From: an uncultured Clostridia bacterium
Lineage (GTDB): Bacteria; Bacillota_A; Clostridia; Oscillospirales; Oscillospiraceae
NCBI GenBank assembly: GCA_946410505.1
Contig: CAMKAP010000052.1
Location: 1 to 10,547 of the forward strand
Length of the DNA: 10,547 nucleotides
Direction: 5' to 3'
In this document: one piece after another, positions 1-5,877 of the stretch
Position numbering within the stretch: position 1 is the stretch's first letter
How the letters are laid out: every line of letters begins with the position of its first letter
Made by a program: the position numbers and the translations under genes
The notes under the pieces: generated by a model
The model's database searches: none
Told to the model about the DNA's origin: nothing
What the model saw: the letters and a program-made list of their open reading frames with translations, nothing else

Positions 1-3
1 GCA

Positions 4-35
4 GCGAAATCAATCGAATCTTCGATTGATTTCGC
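4..35. repeat. Perfect 15-bp inverted repeat, 2-nt loop
   Basis: Arms at 4-18 and 21-35 are exact reverse complements (GCGAAATCAATCGAA and its complement) around the dinucleotide TC. No T-tract follows on the plus strand, so it does not look like a normal intrinsic terminator for an upstream plus-strand gene. It lies 34 bases before the first start codon. A weak promoter-like pair (TTGATT at 26-31, TTATAG/TATAGC at 49-55) overlaps its right arm, but a start site from it would fall almost on the ribosome binding site, so I do not call a promoter. It could be a dispersed palindromic repeat, an operator, or the end of an upstream transcript; the sequence does not decide. Confidence 0.75.
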
Positions 36-69
36 CATCCGATGATCATTATAGCAGGGGAGGGAGAAG

Positions 70-1599
70 ATGAAAAAAGCTCTGACGACAAAATTATGGG
101 AAGCGATGACCTCGGTCCTGCCGATTGCGGCGCTGGTCCTTTTGATCTCGTTTACGCCTATGGCATCGTTGAGCTGGCTGGAGCGCGCGGTGTTTTTCGT
201 AAGCGCCGTCCTGCTGGTGGTCGGCATCGGCCTGTTCAATCTGGGGGCCGACCTGGCCATGACGCCCATGGGGCGGCATATCGGCGTAGGCCTGACCCGT
301 TCCAAGAAGCTGGCGCTTCTGGTTTGCGTGTGCTTTCTGATGGGTGTGCTGATCACGGTGGCGGAGCCGGACCTCTCTGTGCTCGCCGGACAGATCAGTT
401 CCGTCGTGGACCCCACGCTGCTCATCGTGACGGTGGGCGTCGGCGTGGGGCTGTTCCTGTCAATGGCCATCATCCGCATCGTCACGCATACGGATCTGAC
501 AGCCATGCTCCTGTTTTTCTACATGCTGCTCTTTGCCTTTGCCGCCCTGCTCATTTCCTCGGGCGGGCAGTCTTTCCTGCCTCTGGCCTTTGACTCCGGC
601 GGCGTCACCACGGGCCCCATCACCGTTCCTTTCATCATGGCCCTGGGCATCGGCATCGCCCAGACTCTGGGCGGCAGAAACGCCGGGCAGAACAGCTTCG
701 GCCTGATCGCACTCTGCTCGGTAGGTCCGGTACTGGCAGTGCTGGTACTGAGCTTAGGCGCCGGCAGCGGAGAGATCAGCTATCCCATTCCGGACTATTC
801 GATCTCGGCCAACTTCAGCCCCGCGTTCTGGACGCTGTTGGGCGACACAGCCTGGGAAGTCGGCAAATCCCTGCTGCTGATGATCCTGTTTTTTGCCGTA
901 CTGCAGATCCTCATGCTGCATCTGCCGGCGCAGAAGCTGATGCAGATCCTTTTCGGTCTGATCTTTGCCTTCGTGGGCCTGGTCGTATTCCTGGTTGCGG
1001 TCTCTGTGGGCTTCATGCCGGTGGGCTACCAAATCGGACTCACGCTCTCAGCGTATAACAGCAGGCTGCTTCTGGCCTTTGCCTTTATTGTGGGCATGGT
1101 GGTTGTTCTGGCGGAGCCGGCCGTCCACGTGCTCAACCAGCAGGTGGAGGAAGTGACCGACGGCATGGTTTCCCGCCGTCAGATGCTTATCGCGCTCTCT
1201 CTCGGTGTGGGCGTATCCATCGGGCTCTCGATTTTGCGGCTGCTGCTGGGCTTTTCCCTGCTGTATTATATGATCCCGGGTTATCTTCTGGCGCTGGGAC
1301 TGTCGTTCTTCGTGCCGAAGATCTACACCGCCATCGCCTTTGACTCTGGCGGCGTGGCCAGCGGCCCGCTGACCAGCAGCTTTATCCTGCCCATGACCAT
1401 CGGCGCCTGCGTCTCTCTTCGCGGCGCAGACGCGGTGCTGGACTTCGCCTTCGGTGTGGTGGCCATGGTGGCCATGACGCCGCTGATCACGATCCAGGCG
1501 CTGGGCTTCCGCTCGATCCTCTCCAGGACGATGCGGGAGAACGCCGCCATCCGCAAGATCCTCTCGGCGGATGACGCGCAGATCATCTATTTCAAGTGA
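70..1599 (+). CDS. DUF1538 domain membrane protein (two tandem DUF1538 repeats), putative transporter or channel
   Basis: A 509-residue polytopic inner-membrane protein built from two homologous halves about 250 residues apart. AEP occurs at residues 98-100 and 348-350. FDSGG occurs at 174-178 and 424-428, each followed by a TGP/SGP segment (181-193 and 431-445) rich in small residues. These conserved Gly/Asp/Glu motifs inside hydrophobic segments are what I recognise as DUF1538, and the internal duplication is typical of transporters and channels. No substrate is established for the family as far as I know. The start is ATG at 70, with a purine-rich ribosome binding site (AGGGGAGGG) at 56-64. 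The stop is 10 bases before the next gene, and two P-II-like genes follow in the same operon, suggesting a membrane protein controlled by cytosolic P-II-like trimers, as in AmtB-GlnK. Family assignment is fairly sure; transport function is inference. Confidence 0.85.
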   Translation: MKKALTTKLWEAMTSVLPIAALVLLISFTPMASLSWLERAVFFVSAVLLVVGIGLFNLGADLAMTPMGRHIGVGLTRSKKLALLVCVCFLMGVLITVAEPDLSVLAGQISSVVDPTLLIVTVGVGVGLFLSMAIIRIVTHTDLTAMLLFFYMLLFAFAALLISSGGQSFLPLAFDSGGVTTGPITVPFIMALGIGIAQTLGGRNAGQNSFGLIALCSVGPVLAVLVLSLGAGSGEISYPIPDYSISANFSPAFWTLLGDTAWEVGKSLLLMILFFAVLQILMLHLPAQKLMQILFGLIFAFVGLVVFLVAVSVGFMPVGYQIGLTLSAYNSRLLLAFAFIVGMVVVLAEPAVHVLNQQVEEVTDGMVSRRQMLIALSLGVGVSIGLSILRLLLGFSLLYYMIPGYLLALGLSFFVPKIYTAIAFDSGGVASGPLTSSFILPMTIGACVSLRGADAVLDFAFGVVAMVAMTPLITIQALGFRSILSRTMRENAAIRKILSADDAQIIYFK

Positions 1600-1609
1600 G
1601 GGACAGCCC

Positions 1610-2014
1610 ATGAATGAGCGGGAGAATACAAAGCGCGCGGCAGTGCCGGGCTCCGTCGCCCCGAACAGGCTTGTGATGCTGGTAACCATCGTGCAGAAGG
1701 GAAAAGGCACCTTTTTTGCCGATTACCTGAAAACCTTCGATGCCAATATGCAGATCTGCCTTGTGGGGACGGGGACGGCACGCGCGGACCTGGTGGAATT
1801 TCTGGGCCTGAAGGACAGCAAGCGCAGTGTGATTTTCAGCGTTGTGCAGGAAAACCGGGTGGACGAGATCTTTGCCGCGCTTGAGGAGCGTTTTCACAGC
1901 GTCAACCGCGGCACGGGCGTCGCCTTTACGGTGCCGCTGTCCAGCGTGATCGGCAAGCTGAGCTACGGCTTTTTGAGCAACGAACGCCGCGTTATGATGA
2001 GGGAGGAGAGCTGA
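1610..2014 (+). CDS. P-II-like small regulatory protein A (134 aa), DUF1538-associated
   Basis: A soluble protein whose core (about residues 20-115) fits a ferredoxin-like P-II fold: a first strand LVMLVTIVQKGKG (21-33), a Gly-rich GTGTA turn (53-57), a second half SVIFSVVQENRVDEIFAALEERF (73-95), and a last strand GVAFTVPLSSVIG (103-115) resembling the C-terminal strand of P-II. The T-loop region after GTGTA is short, and no Tyr matches the classical uridylylation site. The first 20 residues are a charged, probably disordered extension. The same frame is open from ATG 1571 inside the DUF1538 gene, but I chose 1610 because GAGGGA (1599-1604) precedes it and it gives a clean 10-base gap. The stop is one base before the next gene, implying translational coupling. 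It may sense a nucleotide or metabolite and bind the DUF1538 protein; this rests on analogy and linkage. Homology to P-II is weaker here than in the next gene. Confidence 0.72.
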   Translation: MNERENTKRAAVPGSVAPNRLVMLVTIVQKGKGTFFADYLKTFDANMQICLVGTGTARADLVEFLGLKDSKRSVIFSVVQENRVDEIFAALEERFHSVNRGTGVAFTVPLSSVIGKLSYGFLSNERRVMMREES

Positions 2015-2015
2015 C

Positions 2016-2360
2016 ATGGATAAACAGTATGAAGTGATATTCTGCGTGGTAAACGCTGGCTTTACGGACGAGGTGATGTTCGCGGCCAGAAAGGCCGGCG
2101 CCAACGGCGGCACGATCCTCAAGGGCAGAGGCACGGCGCCCCGGGAGGCTGAGGAGATGTTCAAAATCGCCATCCAGCCGGAAAAGGAAATCGTGATGCT
2201 CCTGGTGCCTCAGGAGATCAAGGACGATGTGATGCGGGAGCTGTATCATTCCGTCGGCCTGGGGGCGCCGAGCCAGGGTATCGTTTTCTCCATGCCCGTG
2301 GACCGGGCGCTGGGACTGAAAGATCCCGACAAGCAGCCTCCCAAGGAGAGCGAGAACTGA
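2016..2360 (+). CDS. P-II family protein B (114 aa), DUF1538-associated
   Basis: Length matches classical P-II proteins (about 112 residues). It reads YEVIFCVVNAGFTDEVMFAARKAG (5-28) as strand and helix, then GGTILKGRGTAP (31-42), the equivalent of the P-II segment leading into the T-loop, then EIVMLLVPQEIKDDVMREL (58-76), and GIVFSMPVDRALGL (88-101), equivalent to the P-II C-terminal strand. The stretch between GRGT and EIVMLL is shorter than the classical T-loop and lacks the GxxxxYRG uridylylation motif, so covalent control by GlnD is unlikely. The tail (102-114) is charged. ATG is one base after the stop of the previous gene, and GGGAGGAG (2001-2008) at the end of that gene is its ribosome binding site. 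A strong terminator follows within 25 bases, so this ends the operon. The likely role is an allosteric regulator of the DUF1538 protein, alone or mixed with protein A; the partner and ligand are inferred. Confidence 0.82.
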   Translation: MDKQYEVIFCVVNAGFTDEVMFAARKAGANGGTILKGRGTAPREAEEMFKIAIQPEKEIVMLLVPQEIKDDVMRELYHSVGLGAPSQGIVFSMPVDRALGLKDPDKQPPKESEN

Positions 2361-2384
2361 GTGCTCCCCTTTGAAAGAAAACCA

Positions 2385-2417
2385 GGAAAGCGCGGGATCG
2401 CCCGCGCTTTCCCTTTT
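2385..2417 (+). terminator. Intrinsic terminator of the DUF1538/P-II operon
   Basis: A perfect 12-bp GC-rich stem (2385-2396 with 2401-2412) with loop ATCG, followed by CTTTT. It lies 25 bases after the stop of P-II protein B and separates that operon from the promoter at 2436. Confidence 0.92.
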
Positions 2418-2435
2418 GTGATACCTTGCTCTGTC

Positions 2436-2464
2436 TTGACAATCCGGACTGTAAAACCTAAAAT
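2436..2464 (+). promoter_or_regulatory. Sigma-A-type promoter for the NusG_II/Gx/PrsW operon
   Basis: TTGACA (2436-2441) is a perfect -35 box, separated by exactly 17 bases from TAAAAT (2459-2464), a 5/6 match to the -10 consensus. Transcription would start near 2471, giving a leader of about 26 bases. A ribosome binding site, AAGGAAAGGG (2477-2486), precedes the ATG at 2497. Confidence 0.85.
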
Positions 2465-2496
2465 AAAGAATAGAATAAGGAAAGGGATAGGAAACT

Positions 2497-2874
2497 ATGA
2501 GGGAAGCGCCCCGGAAAAAGCGGCTGATCATGGATATTTGCCTCATTCTCGCTCTCCTGCTGGTGGCACTGCTGTTGTATTTCTGCTTCAGCGCCGACAA
2601 GACGGAGGGCGCCTGCGCCGTTGTGCTCATCGGCGGCGAGGAAGCGGGGCGTTATCCGCTTTCGAAAAACGGCAGCTTCCCCCTCAACGGCGGCAGCAAC
2701 ACGCTGGTGATTGAAAACGGCTACGCCTGGCTTTCCGAAGCCACCTGCCCGGATAAGATCTGCGTCCACATGGGCAAGATCCATTTGAACGGGCAGCTCA
2801 TCGTCTGCCTTCCCAATCAGGTGATCGTCACCGTCGAGGGAGGGGAAGACGGCGGCGTGGATGTGTTCGGATGA
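2497..2874 (+). CDS. NusG domain II-containing protein (membrane-anchored)
   Basis: A 125-residue protein with a basic N-terminus (RKKR, 6-9), one membrane anchor (about 11-32), and an extracytoplasmic domain recognised as stand-alone NusG domain II. The diagnostic part is CPDKICVHMGKI (84-95) followed by IVCLPNQVIVTV (102-113), with Cys84, Cys89 and Cys104 conserved in type. These proteins are not transcription factors like full NusG; in Firmicutes they sit next to Gx transporter genes and often near FMN-binding, ApbE or polyprenyl synthetase genes. Their biochemical role is unsettled. The three cysteines might form a disulphide or a redox or metal site. ATG 2497 is chosen over Met12 because of the ribosome binding site and the basic residues flanking the anchor. 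The stop is 10 bases before the Gx gene. Confidence 0.88.
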   Translation: MREAPRKKRLIMDICLILALLLVALLLYFCFSADKTEGACAVVLIGGEEAGRYPLSKNGSFPLNGGSNTLVIENGYAWLSEATCPDKICVHMGKIHLNGQLIVCLPNQVIVTVEGGEDGGVDVFG

Positions 2875-2884
2875 GGAAAGCGGC

Positions 2885-3376
2885 ATGAAAACAAAGAAAG
2901 TGGCGGTCATGGGCCTTGCAATCACGCTGGCCATGATCCTGTCCTTTGTGGAGAGCCAGATCCCCGCCTTCGTGGCAATCCCCGGCGTGAAGATGGGCCT
3001 TGCCAACATCGCGGTGGTCTTTGTGCTCTATAAGCTTGGCTGGAAGGAGGCGGCGGGCATTTCGTTGCTCCGCGTCTTTCTGGTGGCCCTGCTCTTCGGC
3101 AATTTTGCGAGTCTGTTCTACAGCACTGCCGGCGCGGTGCTGAGCCTTGCGGGCATGATCGCCCTGAAGAAAACCGGGCTCTTTTCCGAGATCGCCGTGA
3201 GCGTGGCGGGCGGCGTGCTGCATAACGCCGGGCAGATCGCCATGGCCTGCCTGCTGCTGCAGACCGACGTGATCCGCTATTATCTGCCTTTCCTGGTGCT
3301 CAGCGGGACGCTGGCCGGCGTTGTGATCGGCCTGCTGGCGGGTATCCTGGTGAAACGAATCCGAGTGGAGGTCTGA
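2885..3376 (+). CDS. Gx transporter family protein (Hpre_diP_synt_I, 'heptaprenyl diphosphate synthase component I')
   Basis: A very hydrophobic protein of 163 residues with about five membrane segments. The signature GVKMGLANIAVVFVLYKLG (34-52) and GGVLHNAGQ (112-120) mark the family historically labelled heptaprenyl diphosphate synthase component I. That label is probably misleading: the fold resembles the small-molecule-binding S components of ECF transporters, and no prenyl synthase motifs are present. The frame is open from ATG 2861, overlapping the previous gene, but ATG 2885 is preferred because GAGGAAAG (2873-2880) lies just upstream and the protein then starts with a basic MKTKK before the first membrane segment. 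Pairing with a NusG domain II protein is the usual arrangement. The common third partner, a polyprenyl synthetase, is absent here. Confidence 0.87.
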   Translation: MKTKKVAVMGLAITLAMILSFVESQIPAFVAIPGVKMGLANIAVVFVLYKLGWKEAAGISLLRVFLVALLFGNFASLFYSTAGAVLSLAGMIALKKTGLFSEIAVSVAGGVLHNAGQIAMACLLLQTDVIRYYLPFLVLSGTLAGVVIGLLAGILVKRIRVEV

Positions 3377-3379
3377 TAG

Positions 3380-4093
3380 ATGGAACTGATCTTGATAGCT
3401 GCCGCGGTGATCCCTGCCGTCTGGCTGCTTGTCCGGGTGTACCGGGCCGACCGTCTGGAGAAAGAGCCCGTGGGACTGGTCCTGAGCCTTGTGCTGCTTG
3501 GGATCGTGTCAACGGCGCTGGCCTCGCTGACCGAGGAGCTGGGAGATCTGGCGCTGTCCTATTTTTATCCGGAGGGCACGATCCAGTACGCTCTGATCAT
3601 GTATTTTGTGATCGTGGCGCTGTCCGAGGAGGGCTTCAAATACCTGCTCCTCAAAAAGAAAACCTGGGGCTCGCCCCATTTCAACTGCCTCTTCGACGGA
3701 GTGGTGTATGCTGTGGCCGTCTCTCTGGGCTTTGCACTGTGGGAAAATATCGCCTATGTCCTGCGCTACGGAATGGGCGCCGCGCTGGCGCGGGCGCTGA
3801 CCGCCGTGCCCGGGCACGCCTGTTTCGGCGTCTTCATGGGCGCCTGGTACGGCTTTGCCAGGCGCCGGGAGTCGGAGGGTGACCCGGCGCGCGCCGCCCG
3901 CTGCCGCCGTATGGCGGTGTTTGTGCCCTCACTGCTGCACGGCTGCTATGATTTCATCGCAGTCCGGCAAATTGAGGCGCTGAGCGCGGTGTTTGTGGTG
4001 TTTGTCATCGGAATGTTCGCGGTGGCCAGCACCGTGGTCAAACGTCTTTCCCGCAACGACCAGTACCTGAATCCACAATGGGATATCTTCTGA
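3380..4093 (+). CDS. PrsW family intramembrane metalloprotease
   Basis: A 237-residue polytopic membrane protein with all the PrsW hallmarks: DRLEKEP (24-30) after the first membrane segment, EEGFK (83-87) carrying the EExxK pair, FDGVVYAVAVSLGFALWEN (105-123), a lone His in PGHACFG (144-150), and HGCYD (187-191), the HxxxD motif. The Glu, His and Asp residues are the predicted metal ligands and catalytic groups of this CPBP-like superfamily. In Bacillus subtilis, PrsW cleaves the anti-sigma factor RsiW; no anti-sigma or sigma gene is visible here, so the substrate is unknown. The start is ATG 3380, with GGAGGT (3367-3372) at good spacing and a 3-base gap after the Gx gene. It is the last gene of the operon, followed by a terminator. 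Confidence 0.9.
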   Translation: MELILIAAAVIPAVWLLVRVYRADRLEKEPVGLVLSLVLLGIVSTALASLTEELGDLALSYFYPEGTIQYALIMYFVIVALSEEGFKYLLLKKKTWGSPHFNCLFDGVVYAVAVSLGFALWENIAYVLRYGMGAALARALTAVPGHACFGVFMGAWYGFARRRESEGDPARAARCRRMAVFVPSLLHGCYDFIAVRQIEALSAVFVVFVIGMFAVASTVVKRLSRNDQYLNPQWDIF

Positions 4094-4108
4094 TGAAAAC
4101 TGCAGGAA

Positions 4109-4145
4109 GGCTGACGCACTGTGAAGCGGTGCGCCAGCCCTTTTT
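4109..4145 (+). terminator. Intrinsic terminator after the PrsW gene
   Basis: An 11-bp stem (4109-4119 with 4129-4139) with one A-C mismatch and a 9-base loop, followed by a run of T (4141-4145). It lies 15 bases after the PrsW stop codon. Confidence 0.85.
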
Positions 4146-4158
4146 GCTGCCTCCGGCC

Positions 4159-4187
4159 TTGCTTTTTCTCGTCGCTTCGTGTAGAAT
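4159..4187 (+). promoter_or_regulatory. Probable promoter for the MATE gene
   Basis: TAGAAT (4182-4187) is a good -10 box, 17 bases after TTGCTT (4159-4164), which matches only the TTG half of the -35 consensus. The predicted start near 4194 gives a short leader before ATG 4221 and would leave almost none before the alternative TTG start at 4203, which supports the ATG. Confidence 0.6.
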
Positions 4188-4220
4188 GACGCGAGCTATA
4201 CTTTGAAGCAGGTGCATTCT

Positions 4221-5612
4221 ATGAATCAATACATCGGCAGCCGGGCTTTTTACCGCAAGCTCTTCACCGTGATGGTGCCGATCCTGGTACAGAACCTGAT
4301 CACAAACTTCGTCAGTCTGCTGGACAACATCATGGTCGGTCAGGTGGGCACGGAGCCCATGTCCGGCGTGGCCATCGTCAACCAGCTGCTGTTCGTTTTC
4401 AATCTCTGTATCTTCGGCGGGCTCGCCGGTCCCGGCATTTTCACCGCCCAGTTTTACGGCAAGGGCGACCTGGAGGGCGTGCGCTACACCATGCGCGTCA
4501 AGGCCTACGTGGCGCTGGGTGCGCTGGCGGTGTTCGGCGCGCTGCTGATGCGCTTCGGCGGAAATCTGATCGGCCTCTTCCTCCACGAGGGGCAGGAGGG
4601 GCTGGACCTGAACGCCACGCTTCGATACGGGCAGGACTATCTGCGCGTGATGCTCTGGCAGATGCTGCCCTTCGCGCTCTGCCAGATTTACGCCAGCACC
4701 CTACGCGCCGCGGGTGAGACCGTGCTGCCCATGAAGGCGGGCGTCATCGCGGTCTTTGTGAATTTGGTGTTCAACTACATTTTCATCTTCGGCAAGCTGG
4801 GCTTTCCCGCCATGGGCGTGGTGGGCGCCGCCATCGCTACGGTGCTGGCCCGCTTTGTGGAGTGCGCCATCGTGGTGATCTGGCCTTACCGGCACCGGGA
4901 GCGCTGCCCCTATATCATGGGTGCCTTCCGCAGCGCCTATGTCCCCGGAAAGCTCCTGGGGAAGATGGCGGTGCTGGGGCTGCCGCTGCTCTGCAACGAG
5001 TTTTTGTGGTCCGGCGGTATGACAACCCTCAACCAGTGCTATTCCCTGCGCGGGCTGGAGGTGGTCTCGGCCTTCAACATCTCCTCCACGATCTCCAACC
5101 TCTTCTTCTGCGCCTTCCTCGCCATGGGCGATGCGATCTCCATCATCGTGGGACAGCTGCTTGGTGCGGGAGAGCTGGAAAAGGCCAGGGAGGACGATCG
5201 AAAGCTCATCGCTTTCTCGGTGGCGCTGAGCGTGGCCGTAGGCATGCTGATGGCCCTGGTGGCGCCGCTGCTGCCGCGCATGTACAATACCACCGAGGGC
5301 GTCCGCTCGCTGGCGGTCCAGCTTTTGCTGGTGGGCGCTGTCCTGATGCCGATGCACGCCTATGCCAACGCCTGCTATTTCACGCTCCGCTCCGGGGGCA
5401 AAACCGTCATCACCTTCGTCTTCGACAGCCTGTTTACCTGGATGATTTCGATCCCGGCGGCTTTTGTGCTCTCCCGCTATACCGCGGTGCCTATCCTGCC
5501 CATGTACGCCGCCGTGGAGTGCCTGACACTGCTCAAGTGCCTGCTGGGCTTCATCCTGGTGCGCAGCGGAAAGTGGGTCGTAAACCTGGTGAACACACCG
5601 GATACCATCTGA
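4221..5612 (+). CDS. MATE family efflux transporter
   Basis: A 463-residue, probably 12-segment membrane protein that would export drugs or metabolites in exchange for Na+ or H+. It begins with the usual MATE pattern (FYRKLFTVMVPILVQNL, 10-26; LDNIMVG, 34-40). The first half ends with LRAAGETVLPMKAG (161-174) and NLVFNYIFIFG (181-191), followed by the GVVGAAIATVLAR segment (199-211). The second half repeats the fold (AMGDAISIIVGQLLGAGE). Length is normal for the family and there is no frameshift. The frame is open from TTG 4203, but ATG 4221 has AGGTG (4210-4214) six bases upstream and fits the promoter better. It is a single-gene unit with its own promoter and terminator. The substrate cannot be read from the sequence. 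Confidence 0.92.
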   Translation: MNQYIGSRAFYRKLFTVMVPILVQNLITNFVSLLDNIMVGQVGTEPMSGVAIVNQLLFVFNLCIFGGLAGPGIFTAQFYGKGDLEGVRYTMRVKAYVALGALAVFGALLMRFGGNLIGLFLHEGQEGLDLNATLRYGQDYLRVMLWQMLPFALCQIYASTLRAAGETVLPMKAGVIAVFVNLVFNYIFIFGKLGFPAMGVVGAAIATVLARFVECAIVVIWPYRHRERCPYIMGAFRSAYVPGKLLGKMAVLGLPLLCNEFLWSGGMTTLNQCYSLRGLEVVSAFNISSTISNLFFCAFLAMGDAISIIVGQLLGAGELEKAREDDRKLIAFSVALSVAVGMLMALVAPLLPRMYNTTEGVRSLAVQLLLVGAVLMPMHAYANACYFTLRSGGKTVITFVFDSLFTWMISIPAAFVLSRYTAVPILPMYAAVECLTLLKCLLGFILVRSGKWVVNLVNTPDTI

Positions 5613-5621
5613 AACACAGAT

Positions 5622-5665
5622 AAAGCCGAAATAGGATGTGCAATGCGTATCCTATTTCGGTTTTT
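5622..5665 (+). terminator. Intrinsic terminator of the MATE gene
   Basis: A perfect 12-bp stem (5626-5637 with 5649-5660), extendable by a G-T and A-T pairs, with an 11-base loop and TTTTT (5661-5665). The A-rich flank at 5622-5624 means it could also work on the opposite strand. Confidence 0.92.
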
Positions 5666-5829
5666 CAGCATCACGGAACCCGGAAGAAGTTTACAATAAT
5701 ACGATTTACATAATATATATTTGCGAATGAAACAATGCTTGAATGCGTAAAAAAGATAAGTTGCAAATAAAATAGGTTACATAAAATAGCAAATAATAAA
5801 AAAGTTTACAATAAACAAATTAACATAAA
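5666..5829. other. AT-rich convergent intergenic segment with short repeated motifs
   Basis: There is no credible gene on either strand. Composition changes sharply to AT-rich from about 5686. It holds an exact 13-bp direct repeat, AAGTTTACAATAA (5687-5699 and 5802-5814), TTACATAA twice (5706-5713 and 5777-5784), a related TAACATAA (5821-5828), and GCAAATAA twice (5763-5770 and 5789-5796). Promoter-like hexamers occur by chance in such sequence, and none has both boxes at good spacing. The longest start-to-stop reading I noted is a 7-codon ATG frame at 5728. It lies between two terminators facing each other. Confidence 0.6.
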
Positions 5830-5860
5830 ACAGCAGCCTGCGATTCACACAGGCTGCTGT
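5826..5860 (-). terminator. Intrinsic terminator of the FMN oxidoreductase gene (minus strand)
   Basis: A perfect 11-bp stem (5830-5840 with 5850-5860) around a 9-base loop, followed on the minus strand by a short T-run (TTTT, ending at 5827). It sits 17 bases beyond the stop codon of the minus-strand gene. T-rich sequence on the plus side as well (TTTTT at 5866-5871 region) suggests it may act in both directions. Confidence 0.82.
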
Positions 5861-5877
5861 TCTATGTTTTTGCGTTT

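Noticed and set aside
42..593. Open frame of 183 codons overlapping the start of the DUF1538 gene
   Set aside because: It has no recognisable domain and is Arg/Gly/His-rich; the DUF1538 frame has clear membrane segments and conserved repeated motifs.
2361..2714. Open frame of 117 codons spanning the terminator and the start of the NusG_II gene
   Set aside because: It starts directly after the P-II stop, crosses a strong terminator and a consensus promoter, and overlaps a recognised family in another frame.
4862..5623. Open frame of 253 codons on the plus strand inside the MATE gene
   Set aside because: It is an alternative frame within a conserved transporter. The product is rich in Arg, Gly, Ala, Pro and His, with no family resemblance, which is typical of shadow frames in GC-rich DNA.
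5666..5877. Possible CRISPR array or origin in the AT-rich repeat region
   Set aside because: The repeats are 8-13 bases, irregularly spaced and few; there are no 25-40-base repeats with unique spacers, no cas or replication genes, and no DnaA-box cluster was seen.
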